DNA from: Mesorhizobium sp. Root102
GTDB taxonomy: Bacteria; Pseudomonadota; Alphaproteobacteria; Rhizobiales; Rhizobiaceae
DNA length: 64,000 nt
Assembly (NCBI RefSeq): GCF_001425625.1
Contig: NZ_LMCP01000048.1
Coordinates: 191,907-255,906, forward strand
Direction: 5' to 3'
In this document: positions 48,941 to 57,590 of the stretch, in pieces
Position numbering within the stretch: position 1 is the first letter of the stretch
Layout: every line of letters starts with the position of its first letter
The notes under the pieces: generated by a model
Told to the model about the DNA's origin: nothing
The model's input: only the letters and a program-made list of their open reading frames with translations
The model's database searches: none
Position numbers and translations under genes: made by a program

Positions 48941-50245
48941 CTATTCCGCCGCCACCATCACCGGCTCGGCGCGGTGCGCGTTGCGCGAAAACTCGTCGAT
49001 GCGCCGCTCCACCTCGCCGCGGAAATGCCGCATCAGGCCCTGTATCGGCCATGCCGCCGCGTCGCCCAGCGCGCAGATCGTGTGGCCCTCGACCTGCTTT
49101 GTGACGTCGAGCAGCATATCGATCTCGCGCTTCTGCGCCTCGCCGCGCACCAGCCGCTCCATCACCCGCCACATCCAGCCGGTGCCTTCGCGGCACGGCG
49201 TGCACTGGCCGCAGCTCTCGTGCTTGTAGAAGTAGGACAGCCGCGCGATCGCCTTCACGATATCGGTCGACTTGTCCATGACGACGACAGCCGCCGTGCC
49301 GAGGCCGGATTTGAGGTCGCGCAGCGCGTCGAAATCCATCGGCGCGTCGATGATCTGCTCGGCCGGCACCAGCGGCACCGAAGCGCCGCCCGGAATGACC
49401 GCCAGCAGGTTGTCCCAGCCGCCGCGAATGCCGCCGCAATGCGTCTCGATCAACTCACGGAACGGGATCGACATAGCCTCTTCGACCGTGCACGGATTGT
49501 TGACGTGGCCGGAGACGCAAAACAGCTTGGTGCCGACATTGTTGGGCCGGCCGAAGCCCGAGAACCACGCGGCGCCGCGGCGCAGGATGGTCGGCGCGAC
49601 CGCGATCGATTCGACATTGTTGACCGTGGTCGGGCAGCCATAAAGGCCGACATTGGCCGGGAATGGCGGCTTCAGCCTGGGCTGGCCCTTCTTGCCTTCG
49701 AGGCTCTCGAGGAGTGCCGTCTCCTCGCCGCAGATATAGGCGCCGGCGCCGTGGTGCATGTAGATGTCGAAATCATAGCCCGACGTATTGTTCTTGCCGA
49801 TCAGCTTGGCCTCATAGGCCTCGTCGATGGCGCGCTGCAGCGCCTCGCGCTCGCGGATGAACTCCCCGCGTACATAGATGTAGGCGGCAACCGCGCCCAT
49901 GGCGAAACCGGCAATGAAAGAGCCCTCGACCAGCGTATGCGGATCGTTGCGCAGGATGTCGCGGTCCTTGCAGGTGCCGGGCTCGGATTCGTCGGCATTG
50001 ACGACCAGATAGCTCGGACGGCCGTCGCTCTGCTTGGGCATGAACGACCATTTGAGTCCCGTCGGGAAGCCGGCGCCACCACGGCCGCGCAGGCCCGACG
50101 CCTTCATCTCGTTGACGATCCACTCGCGCCCCTTGGCGATGATGCCAGGCGTGTTGTCCCAGGCGCCGCGCGCCATCGCGCCGGCCAGCGACTTGTCGAA
50201 GAGGCCATAGATGTTGGTGAAGATGCGATCTTTGTCCTGAAGCAT
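48941..50245 (-). CDS. nuoF: NADH-quinone oxidoreductase subunit F
   Basis: A protein of 434 residues that binds NADH, FMN and one [4Fe-4S] cluster. Motifs are SGLRGRGGAGFPTGLKWSFM, YLVVNADESEPGTCKDRDIL, GAGAYICGEETALLESLEGK and HESCGQCTPCREGTGW. It starts MLQDKDRIFTNIYGLFD; 10 bp separate it from nuoE. Confidence 0.97.
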   Translation of the reverse strand: MLQDKDRIFTNIYGLFDKSLAGAMARGAWDNTPGIIAKGREWIVNEMKASGLRGRGGAGFPTGLKWSFMPKQSDGRPSYLVVNADESEPGTCKDRDILRNDPHTLVEGSFIAGFAMGAVAAYIYVRGEFIREREALQRAIDEAYEAKLIGKNNTSGYDFDIYMHHGAGAYICGEETALLESLEGKKGQPRLKPPFPANVGLYGCPTTVNNVESIAVAPTILRRGAAWFSGFGRPNNVGTKLFCVSGHVNNPCTVEEAMSIPFRELIETHCGGIRGGWDNLLAVIPGGASVPLVPAEQIIDAPMDFDALRDLKSGLGTAAVVVMDKSTDIVKAIARLSYFYKHESCGQCTPCREGTGWMWRVMERLVRGEAQKREIDMLLDVTKQVEGHTICALGDAAAWPIQGLMRHFRGEVERRIDEFSRNAHRAEPVMVAAE

Positions 50246-50255
50246 TATTCGTCCC

Positions 50256-51536
50256 TCAGACCGGCTTCTTGCCGAAGACGCGGATGTATTCGGCGACACC
50301 ACCCTTGGCGAGCGCCTTGGCCTGCTTGACCCAGTCGTCGCGATCGATGCGGCCCTGGAAAGAGAGATAGCCGTCCACCCACTCACGCTCGGCCTTCTTC
50401 CACGACGCGACCTGCGCGAAGGTGTAGATGCCGAGCGTATGCAGGATGCCCTCGATCTTCGGGCCGACGCCGGAGATCAGCTTGAGGTCGTCCACCAGCG
50501 TCGGCTTGGCGATGCCGGCCGGACGGTTCTTGTCTTCCAGCGATGGCTTGGCGGCTTTCGCGGCCGGCGCCTTGGTTTCCGGCGCCTTGAAAGCGGTTGC
50601 CGGCTCGGCCTTGGTCTTCGGACCACTGCGCTGCTTGGAAACCTGCTCGACCTCTGGAGCCGCCTTGTTGGCATTGGCGGCCGAATGCAGCGGCGCCGAA
50701 ACGCTCGCCGCCTTTTCAGCAGCCGGCGCAACCTTGGCCTTTGACGGCGTCTTCAAGGCCGGGCTGGTTTCCGGCGCATCGGTCTTCGGCTTGCTGGCAT
50801 TGGACGGCCCGACCGCGGCGGTGGCAGGTGCCGGAACGGGTGCCGCGACGATCGCATCAGGCGCCGCCTGGGCGGCCTTGGTCGCTGCCTTGGCTTCCCT
50901 GTCGCGGGTCGATTTGAGGATCGCCTTTTCGCTCTTCAGCGTGGTGAGGCCGGAGGCCGGCTCCGAACCGGTGCGGCCGTTCTGCGGCCCCGCTGGCACC
51001 GAAGCACCCTTGCCGGCGCCGTAGAGATCGATGATCTCGGCCAACCGTTCCGGGGTCAGGTCTTCAAACGTGTCCTTGAAGATCATGACCATCGGCGCGT
51101 TGACGCAGGCGCCAAGGCATTCGACCTCTTCCCACGACAAGGTGCCCTTGTCGTTGGTGTGGAACTGATCGTGGTGGATCTTCGAGCGGCAGACATCCAT
51201 CAGCGCTTCCGAGCCGCGCAGCATGCAGGGCGTGGTGCCGCAGACCTGGATGTGCGCACGCGTGCCGACCGGGTTCAGCTGGTACTGCGTGTAGAAGGTC
51301 GCGACCTCGAGCCCACGGATGCGCGGCATGCCGAGCATATCGGAAATCGTCTCGATCGCCGCCTTCGTCACCCAGCCTTCCTGCTCCTGCGCGATCATCA
51401 GAAGCGGGATGATGGCCGACTGCTCACGGCCCTTCGGGTACTTCTTGATCCATTGCTTCGCCGCTGCGGCATTCGCCCGGTTGAAGGCGAAGGATGCTGG
51501 CTGGACGCTGGCTTCTGCGAGACGGCGGACTGACAT
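50256..51536 (-). CDS. nuoE: NADH-quinone oxidoreductase subunit E with C-terminal extension
   Basis: A protein of 426 residues, more than twice the usual length. Residues 1-190 are normal NuoE with the [2Fe-2S] ligands in VCGTTPCMLRG and VECLGACVNAP. Residues about 200-350 are a low-complexity Ala/Pro/Lys linker. Residues about 352-420 (DLKLISGVGPKIEGILHTLG, IYTFAQVASWKKAEREWVDG, RIDRDDW) are a helix-hairpin-helix domain like that in the gene at 48142. Such extended NuoE is known in rhizobia, but the role of the tail is not known. Confidence 0.95.
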   Translation of the reverse strand: MSVRRLAEASVQPASFAFNRANAAAAKQWIKKYPKGREQSAIIPLLMIAQEQEGWVTKAAIETISDMLGMPRIRGLEVATFYTQYQLNPVGTRAHIQVCGTTPCMLRGSEALMDVCRSKIHHDQFHTNDKGTLSWEEVECLGACVNAPMVMIFKDTFEDLTPERLAEIIDLYGAGKGASVPAGPQNGRTGSEPASGLTTLKSEKAILKSTRDREAKAATKAAQAAPDAIVAAPVPAPATAAVGPSNASKPKTDAPETSPALKTPSKAKVAPAAEKAASVSAPLHSAANANKAAPEVEQVSKQRSGPKTKAEPATAFKAPETKAPAAKAAKPSLEDKNRPAGIAKPTLVDDLKLISGVGPKIEGILHTLGIYTFAQVASWKKAEREWVDGYLSFQGRIDRDDWVKQAKALAKGGVAEYIRVFGKKPV

Positions 51537-52727
51537 TTAGCGATCGACCTCACCAAACACGATGTCGAGGGAGCCTAGAACGGCGGTGACGTCGGCCAGC
51601 ATGTGGCCGCGGCAGAGGAAATCCATCGCTTGCAGATGCGCAAAACCAGGCGCGCGCAGCTTGCAGCGGTAGGGCTTGTTGGAGCCATCGGAGACGAGAT
51701 AGACGCCGAACTCGCCCTTCGGCGCTTCGACCGCCGCATAGACCTCGCCGGCTGGAACGCGATAACCCTCGGTGTAGAGCTTGAAGTGATGGATCAGCGC
51801 CTCCATCGAGCGCTTCATCGCCTGGCGCTTGGGCGGCACCACCTTCCCGTCGAGGTTCGACACCGGTCCGGTGCTCTCCTTGCCGAGCAGAAGGTCGACG
51901 CACTGGCGCATGATCTTCGCCGACTGGCGCATCTCTTCCATGCGCACGAGGTAACGGTCGAAGCAATCGCCGTTCTTGCCGATCGGAATGTCGAAATCCA
52001 TTTCCGAATAGCATTCATAGGGCTGCGACTTGCGCAGGTCCCAGGCTGCACCCGAGCCACGCACCATGACGCCCGAAAAACCCCAGGCCCAGGCATCGGC
52101 CAGCGAAACGGTGCCGATATCGACATTGCGCTGCTTGAAGATGCGGTTGCCGGTCAGCAGCTGGTCGAGGTCGTCGATCGACTTCAGGAACGGGTCGATC
52201 CACTTGCCGATGTCCTCGACCAGCTTCTGCGGCAGGTCCTGATGGACGCCGCCGGGGCGGAAATAGGCCGCATGCATGCGTGAACCGGAGGCGCGCTCAT
52301 AGAACACCATCAGCTTTTCGCGCTCGACGAAGCCCCACAGCGGCGGCGTCAGCGCGCCGACGTCCATCGCCTGCGTCGTCACATTCAGGATGTGCGACAT
52401 GATGCGGCCGATTTCGCAGTAAAGCACGCGGATCAGCTGGCCGCGCTTCGGCACGTCGATGCCGAGCAACCGCTCGGCAGCCAGCGCGAAGGCGTGTTCC
52501 TGGTTCATCGGCGCGCAATAATCGAGCCGGTCGAGATAGGGGATCGCCTGCAGATAGGTCTTGGCCTCGATCAGCTTTTCCGTGCCGCGATGCAACAGCC
52601 CGATATGTGGATCGACGCGATCGACAACCTCGCCGTCCAGCTCCAGCACGAGGCGCAAAACACCGTGCGCCGCAGGGTGTTGCGGGCCGAAATTGATGTT
52701 GAAGTTGCGGACGGAGGTTTCAGCCAT
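51537..52727 (-). CDS. nuoD: NADH-quinone oxidoreductase subunit D
   Basis: A protein of 396 residues, the 49-kDa-type subunit lining the quinone site. Landmarks are NFGPQHPAAHGVLRLVLELD, DPHIGLLHRGTEKLIEAKTY, YLDRLDYCAPMNQEHAFALA and the C-terminus DIVFGEVDR. It ends directly before the nuoE ATG. Confidence 0.97.
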   Translation of the reverse strand: MAETSVRNFNINFGPQHPAAHGVLRLVLELDGEVVDRVDPHIGLLHRGTEKLIEAKTYLQAIPYLDRLDYCAPMNQEHAFALAAERLLGIDVPKRGQLIRVLYCEIGRIMSHILNVTTQAMDVGALTPPLWGFVEREKLMVFYERASGSRMHAAYFRPGGVHQDLPQKLVEDIGKWIDPFLKSIDDLDQLLTGNRIFKQRNVDIGTVSLADAWAWGFSGVMVRGSGAAWDLRKSQPYECYSEMDFDIPIGKNGDCFDRYLVRMEEMRQSAKIMRQCVDLLLGKESTGPVSNLDGKVVPPKRQAMKRSMEALIHHFKLYTEGYRVPAGEVYAAVEAPKGEFGVYLVSDGSNKPYRCKLRAPGFAHLQAMDFLCRGHMLADVTAVLGSLDIVFGEVDR

Positions 52728-52736
52728 TCTGGCGCC

Positions 52737-53342
52737 TCAATTCGTCTTGGCTTTTTCGTCCCCGGGCAGCACGTAGTCGGTGCCTTCCCATGGGGAAAGA
52801 AAATCGAAATTGCGGAATTCCTGCTTCAATTCCACGGGCTCGTAGATGACGCGCTTGGCCTCGTCGTCGTAACGCACCTCGACAAAGCCGGTCAGCGGGA
52901 AGTCCTTGCGCAGCGGATGGCCTTCGAAACCATAGTCGGTCAGCAGGCGGCGCAGATCGGGATGGCCCGAGAACAGCACGCCATAGAGATCGTAGGTCTC
53001 ACGTTCGAACCAGTCGGCACCGGGGAACACGCCGGTGATCGACGGCACCATCGTCTCTTCATCGGCCTGCACCTTGATGCGGATGCGCACATTCTGCTTC
53101 GGCGACAGGAGGTGGTAGACGACGTCGAAACGCTTGGCCCGCGACGGATAGTCGGCGCCACAGACGTCGATGACCGAGATGAACTGGCAGCGCGCATCGT
53201 CGCGCAGGAAGGTCATGACCTCGACCAGATCGCGCGGCTCGACATGAACCGTGAGTTCGCCATAGGCGATATCAGCGTCGTTCACACGGCCGGTCAGCTT
53301 CTCGCCGAGATAGGTCGACAGTTCGCTCAGGGATGCGGTCAT
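52737..53342 (-). CDS. nuoC: NADH-quinone oxidoreductase subunit C
   Basis: A protein of 201 residues, the 30-kDa-type subunit: GVFPGADWFERETYDLYGVL, FSGHPDLRRLLTDYGFEGHP, LRKDFPLTGFVEVRYDDE. It starts MTASLSELSTYLGEKL at 53342, 4 bp after nuoB. Confidence 0.97.
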   Translation of the reverse strand: MTASLSELSTYLGEKLTGRVNDADIAYGELTVHVEPRDLVEVMTFLRDDARCQFISVIDVCGADYPSRAKRFDVVYHLLSPKQNVRIRIKVQADEETMVPSITGVFPGADWFERETYDLYGVLFSGHPDLRRLLTDYGFEGHPLRKDFPLTGFVEVRYDDEAKRVIYEPVELKQEFRNFDFLSPWEGTDYVLPGDEKAKTN

Positions 53343-53346
53343 GGAT

Positions 53347-53928
53347 TTACCGTTCGATCGTGCCGGTGCGGCGGATTTTCTTCTGCAAGAGAAGAATGCC
53401 GTAGAGCAGCGCTTCGGCGCTCGGCGGACAGCCGGGCACATAGATGTCGACCGGCACGATGCGGTCGCAGCCGCGCACCACCGAATAGGAATAGTGGTAG
53501 TAGCCGCCGCCATTGGCGCATGAGCCCATCGAGATGACGTAGCGCGGCTCCGGCATCTGGTCGTAGACCTTGCGCAGCGCCGGCGCCATCTTGTTGGTCA
53601 GCGTGCCGGCAACGATCATGATGTCGGACTGGCGCGGCGACGCGCGCGGCGCGACACCGAACCTCTCCGAGTCATAGCGCGGCATCGAGGTATGGATCAT
53701 CTCCACCGCGCAGCAGGCGAGGCCAAAGGTCATGAACATCAGCGAGCCGCTGCGCGCCCAGGTGATCAGCGCTTCCGTCGAGGTGACGAGAAAACCCTTG
53801 TCGGCGAGCTCATTGTTGATCTCGAGGAAGAACGGATCGTCCGCCCCCACCGGCCTGCCGGTGTTGGGATCGATCAAACCCTTGGGCTTCGGCGCGACGA
53901 GCGTGCCGGAACTGTCGTTCAATCCCAT
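53347..53928 (-). CDS. nuoB: NADH-quinone oxidoreductase subunit B
   Basis: A protein of 193 residues that carries cluster N2: FGLACCAVEMIHTSMPRYD (tandem Cys), VISMGSCANGGGYYHYSYSV and VDIYVPGCPPSAEALLYGI. The ATG at 53928 with AGGAG 8 bp upstream is preferred over one at 53949. It overlaps the end of nuoA by 10 bp. Confidence 0.97.
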   Translation of the reverse strand: MGLNDSSGTLVAPKPKGLIDPNTGRPVGADDPFFLEINNELADKGFLVTSTEALITWARSGSLMFMTFGLACCAVEMIHTSMPRYDSERFGVAPRASPRQSDIMIVAGTLTNKMAPALRKVYDQMPEPRYVISMGSCANGGGYYHYSYSVVRGCDRIVPVDIYVPGCPPSAEALLYGILLLQKKIRRTGTIER

Positions 53929-54284
53929 TCCAGCGCTCCTTTTTTCCATTCATAGGCAAAGCCGATGGTCAGCACCGCCAAAAAGACCATCATCGACCAG
54001 AAGCCGAGCATGCCGATCTTCGAGAACGACACCGCCCAAGGAAACAGGAAGGCCACTTCCAGGTCGAAGATGATGAACAGGATCGACACCAGGTAGAAGC
54101 GGATGTCGAATTTCATGCGGGCGTCGTCGAACGAGTTGAAACCGCACTCGTAGGCGGAAAGCTTTTCAGGATCGGGATTGCGGTAAGCCACCAGGAAGGG
54201 CGCGGCCAGCAGCGCCAGGCCGACAACCAACGCCACGCCTATGAACAGGACGATGGGCAGGTATGAGCTTAGAAGTGCGTTCAT
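53919..54284 (-). CDS. nuoA: NADH-quinone oxidoreductase subunit A
   Basis: A protein of 121 residues with three membrane helices. The conserved loop is SAYECGFNSFDDARMKFDIR, followed by FYLVSILFIIFDLEVAFLFP. It is the first gene of the leftward complex I operon. Confidence 0.97.
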   Translation of the reverse strand: MNALLSSYLPIVLFIGVALVVGLALLAAPFLVAYRNPDPEKLSAYECGFNSFDDARMKFDIRFYLVSILFIIFDLEVAFLFPWAVSFSKIGMLGFWSMMVFLAVLTIGFAYEWKKGALEWD

Positions 54285-54615
54285 GCTCGGCTTTCCGTTG
54301 GCGCCAATCCACTTTGATTACAGCACCGGACCCTAATGCGGAAGCGTGACAGTTTAACCGCTGAACCGTTTTAAGGGCCTATGCTGCAACGCGGCGAGGG
54401 TTAGCGCAGCACTTCCAGTGAAGCAAGTCAAACCTTGTTCAAAACACTGACCTGGACGGCATATCCGGGGAAACTGGTCCGATCCGCTCCTGTTTGATTT
54501 CCTTCGCTTTCTACTCCACTTTTCTCTCCTGACATGCTTGCCGCCAAAACCCTGCTAGCATGGCCCGGAATCACCCATCCGACCCTCGGTCAAAACACTT
54601 CAAAGTGATGCCTGC
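54285..54615. other. Divergent intergenic region nuoA / ycaQ-like gene
   Basis: A 331-bp gap without a gene. It must hold the leftward nuo promoter and the rightward promoter of the gene at 54616. On the minus strand TTGACT occurs near 54440, but no convincing -10 box follows. No clear operator or RNA structure is seen. Confidence 0.5.
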
Positions 54616-55815
54616 ATGAAGGAAAAGATCTCGCTCCCCATGGCCCGGCGCATTGCGCTCGCCGCCCAGGGGTTCCTCGATCCCCGCCCGACCGGCACGC
54701 CTGACCGAAGGCATTTTGCCCGCACGCTCTCCCGCACCGGCCTGTTGCAGATCGATTCCGTCAGCGCGGTGGTGCGCGCTCATTATATGCCACTCTATTC
54801 GCGCCTGGGCCCCTACCCGCTCACTCTGCTCGACAACGCGGCCGTGACGCGCAAGCGCACGGTGTTCGAATATTGGGCGCACGAGGCCTCCTTCCTGCCG
54901 GTCGAGACCTACCCGCTGATGCGCTGGCGCATGCAACGCGCCGAGCGCGGCGACGAGATGTATCTGGGCCTCGCCAAATGGGGCCGCGAGCACGCCGCCT
55001 ATATCGAAGAGATCTACCGCCAGGTCGCCGAGCGCGGCCCGATCGCCGCTTCCGCGCTGGAAGGCCAGAAAGGCTCGGGCGGATGGTGGGGCTGGAGCCA
55101 CGCCAAGCATGCCTTCGAATGGCTGTTCTGGGCTGGGCGCATCACCACGGCGCACCGCCGCGGCTTCGAGCGTTTCTATGACCTGCCCGAACGCGTGCTG
55201 CCGCAGGCGATCCTTGACCTGCCGGTGCCAACGCCTGAGGACGCGCACCGCGAATTGCTGCGCATTTCCGCCCGCGCCCATGGCGTGGCGACATCAGGCG
55301 ATTTGCGCGATTATTTCCGCCTGTCCCCGGCCGATATGAAAGGCCGGCTGGAGGAACTGGTTGAAACCGGCGAGCTGCTGCCGGTGCGCGTCGAAGGCTG
55401 GGACAAGCCGGCCTATCTTCATAAAGACGCCCGTTTGCCCCGAAAGATCGAAGCCCGCGCCTTGCTGGCGCCGTTCGACCCGGTCGTCTTCGAACGTTCG
55501 CGCACCGAGCGCCTGTTCGATTTCCACTACCGCATCGAGATCTACACGCCAGCCGACAAGCGGCAATACGGCTATTATGTCCTGCCGTTCCTGCTCGGCG
55601 ACAGGATCGTGGCGCGCGTCGACCTCAAGGCCGATCGGCCTGCGAGCGTGCTGCGCGTCCATGCGGCCTATGCCGAGCCCGGCGCACCAGCCGAAACCGC
55701 TGCTCAGCTCTTCGAGGAATTGAAGCAGATGCAGGGCTGGCTGGGCCTCGAACGCATCGAAGTGACGTCCGCCGGTGACTTGGGTCCGGCGCTGGCCGAC
55801 CTGACAGCGTCGTAA
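54616..55815 (+). CDS. YcaQ-type winged-helix DNA glycosylase
   Basis: A protein of 399 residues. Motifs of the YcaQ/AlkX family are LLQIDSVSAVVRAHYMPLYS (the catalytic Gln-x-Asp), VFEYWAHEASFLPVETYPLM, LLAPFDPVVFERSRTERLFD and KRQYGYYVLPFLLGDRIVAR. E. coli YcaQ unhooks interstrand crosslinks and removes N7-alkylguanine. The length and winged-helix layout agree. The gene stands alone between the nuo promoter and the cobalamin operon. Confidence 0.88.
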   Translation: MKEKISLPMARRIALAAQGFLDPRPTGTPDRRHFARTLSRTGLLQIDSVSAVVRAHYMPLYSRLGPYPLTLLDNAAVTRKRTVFEYWAHEASFLPVETYPLMRWRMQRAERGDEMYLGLAKWGREHAAYIEEIYRQVAERGPIAASALEGQKGSGGWWGWSHAKHAFEWLFWAGRITTAHRRGFERFYDLPERVLPQAILDLPVPTPEDAHRELLRISARAHGVATSGDLRDYFRLSPADMKGRLEELVETGELLPVRVEGWDKPAYLHKDARLPRKIEARALLAPFDPVVFERSRTERLFDFHYRIEIYTPADKRQYGYYVLPFLLGDRIVARVDLKADRPASVLRVHAAYAEPGAPAETAAQLFEELKQMQGWLGLERIEVTSAGDLGPALADLTAS

Positions 55816-55822
55816 GCTCGCG

Positions 55823-55851
55823 TTGACACCGCTGCCCGCAAAAGCCTAAAT
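55823..55851 (+). promoter_or_regulatory. Promoter of the cobalamin operon
   Basis: TTGACA (55823-55828) is a perfect -35 box; CTAAAT (55846-55851) follows after 17 bp. The predicted start falls just before the riboswitch. Confidence 0.75.
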
Positions 55852-55859
55852 CCGTTCCA

Positions 55860-56036
55860 GACGGTCTCTTCTCTTCAACGAGAGGAGCCAAGAGGGAATG
55901 CGGTGCGGGATATCTGTCCCAAATCCGCGGCTGTCCCCGCAACTGTAAGCGAAGAGCCAAGGCCGAAAGCCACTGGGAGGTTCCCGGGAAGGCGGCTACC
56001 AAGGCGATGACCCGCGAGCCAGGAGACCTGCCGTCT
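55860..56036 (+). promoter_or_regulatory. Cobalamin riboswitch
   Basis: Conserved cobalamin aptamer blocks appear in order: AGGGAATGCGGTGCGGG, TCCGCGGCTGTCCCCGCAAC followed by TGTAAGCG, GCCACTGGGAGGTTCCCGGG then AAGGCGG, and the B12 box AGCCAGGAGACCTGCC (about 56018-56033). It precedes the B12 biosynthesis operon, so high cobalamin should reduce expression. About 55 bp separate its end from the first start codon, enough for a ribosome-site sequestering hairpin. Confidence 0.97.
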
Positions 56037-56088
56037 GCGACTGTAGAATCCGATCGCCCGGCGGGTTTCCGGGCAAGGAGCCCGATTT

Positions 56089-56517
56089 TTGGACCACGAC
56101 AGCAGTTTTTCGGCTGGCACAGCGGATGTTTCGTCCGGCAATGATGATGCCTTGGCCGGCGTCACCGTCATCGTCTGCGCTTCCTGCCGCGATGAAACCG
56201 GCTCCGACGCCCATCCCCGCGCCGGCGAATCGTTGGCGGATGACACCCGCCGCGCCGCATCCGGCGAAAATATTCGCATCCGCAGCGTTGAATGCCTTGG
56301 CAATTGCAAACGGCGCCTCAGCGCCGCGATCCTGCGCGATGGCTGCTGGAGCTATGTCTTCGGCGACTTGACCGCGACCAGCGGTGCCGACCTCGTCACC
56401 GGAGCCAAACTCTTCGCCACCTCGACGGACGGCCTGATCCCGTGGCGCGGCCGTCCCGATAGCCTGAAGCGCGGCCTCGTTGCCCGCATCCCTCCCCTCA
56501 ACCTGTTGAAGGACTGA
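56089..56517 (+). CDS. DUF1636 metal-binding protein
   Basis: A protein of 142 residues with a TTG start; AAGGAG lies 8 bp upstream. The Cys motifs TVIVCASCRDETGSD and SVECLGNCKRRLSAAI resemble a thin ferredoxin-like [2Fe-2S] or metal site, and DGCWSYVFGDL is a family mark. DUF1636 genes usually accompany cobW and cobN behind B12 riboswitches, so a part in cobalt handling is likely, though unproven. Confidence 0.88.
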   Translation: MDHDSSFSAGTADVSSGNDDALAGVTVIVCASCRDETGSDAHPRAGESLADDTRRAASGENIRIRSVECLGNCKRRLSAAILRDGCWSYVFGDLTATSGADLVTGAKLFATSTDGLIPWRGRPDSLKRGLVARIPPLNLLKD

Positions 56518-56519
56518 CC

Positions 56520-57572
56520 ATGACCGCTCCAGATTCGTCCGCCAACCTCTCCCGCGTTCCCTGCACCGTTGTCACCGGCTTCCTCGGCGCCGGCAAGACG
56601 ACGCTGGTCCGCCATCTCCTGGAAAACGCCGGCGGCAAGCGCATTGCCATCATCGTCAACGAATTTGGCGACATCGGCATCGATGGCGAGATCCTCAAGG
56701 GATGCGGCATCGACACCTGTCCGGAGGAAAACATCGTCGAACTGGCCAATGGCTGTATCTGCTGCACCGTCGCCGACGATTTCGTTCCGGCGCTCGACCA
56801 GATCCTCGCGCTGACGCCGAGGGTCGACCACATCCTGATCGAGACCTCGGGCCTCGCGCTGCCCAAGCCGTTGGTCCAGGCTTTCCAGTGGCCGAGCGTG
56901 AAAAGCCGGGTGACCGTCGACGGCGTCATCGCCGTGGTCGACGGGCCGGCATTGGCCGAGGGTCGCGTCGCCAACGACATGGATGCCTTGCAGGCGCAGC
57001 GCGCCCAGGATGAGACGCTCGACCACGACGACCCGGTGGAAGAAGTGTTCGAGGACCAGATCGCCTGCGCCGACCTGATTATCCTGTCGAAAAGCGATTT
57101 GATGGACGCCGCCGGCACCGACCGCGCCAACGCCATCATCAACGAACACTCCGCCCGCGCGGTGAAGATCGTGCCGACATCGCATGGCAAGGTCGATCCC
57201 TCGGTGCTGCTCGGGCTCGGTCTGGCGGTCGAAGACGACATCGAGAACCGCAAGTCCCATCATGACGGCGCCTTCGACCATGAGCATGACGACTTCGACA
57301 CCTTCATCGTCGACATTGCCTCGATCGCCAATCCCGATGATCTGGCGAAACGCGTCGCCACCGTCGCCGAAGAAGAGAACGTGTTGCGCGTGAAAGGCTT
57401 CGTCGAGGTCGGCGGCAAGCCGATGCGGCTCTTGCTGCAGGCGGTCGGGCCGCGCGTCAATCATTACTATGACCGCGCCTGGACCGCCGAGGATGACCGC
57501 CGCTCGCGCCTCGTCGTAATCGGGCTGAAGGGGCTGAACCGCCCGGCGATCGAGCGTATCCTTGCCGGCTGA
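56520..57572 (+). CDS. cobW: CobW family GTPase, cobalamin operon
   Basis: A protein of 350 residues. The P-loop is TGFLGAGKTTLVRHLL, the metal-binding motif ELANGCICCTVADDF (CxCC), and there is a His/Asp-rich stretch (HDGAFDHEHDDFDTF) that could bind cobalt. CobW is a G3E metallochaperone thought to deliver Co(II) to the cobaltochelatase CobNST. It is located directly before cobN, as usual. Confidence 0.97.
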   Translation: MTAPDSSANLSRVPCTVVTGFLGAGKTTLVRHLLENAGGKRIAIIVNEFGDIGIDGEILKGCGIDTCPEENIVELANGCICCTVADDFVPALDQILALTPRVDHILIETSGLALPKPLVQAFQWPSVKSRVTVDGVIAVVDGPALAEGRVANDMDALQAQRAQDETLDHDDPVEEVFEDQIACADLIILSKSDLMDAAGTDRANAIINEHSARAVKIVPTSHGKVDPSVLLGLGLAVEDDIENRKSHHDGAFDHEHDDFDTFIVDIASIANPDDLAKRVATVAEEENVLRVKGFVEVGGKPMRLLLQAVGPRVNHYYDRAWTAEDDRRSRLVVIGLKGLNRPAIERILAG

Positions 57573-57590
57573 TTTCGGACACGGGTCGCG

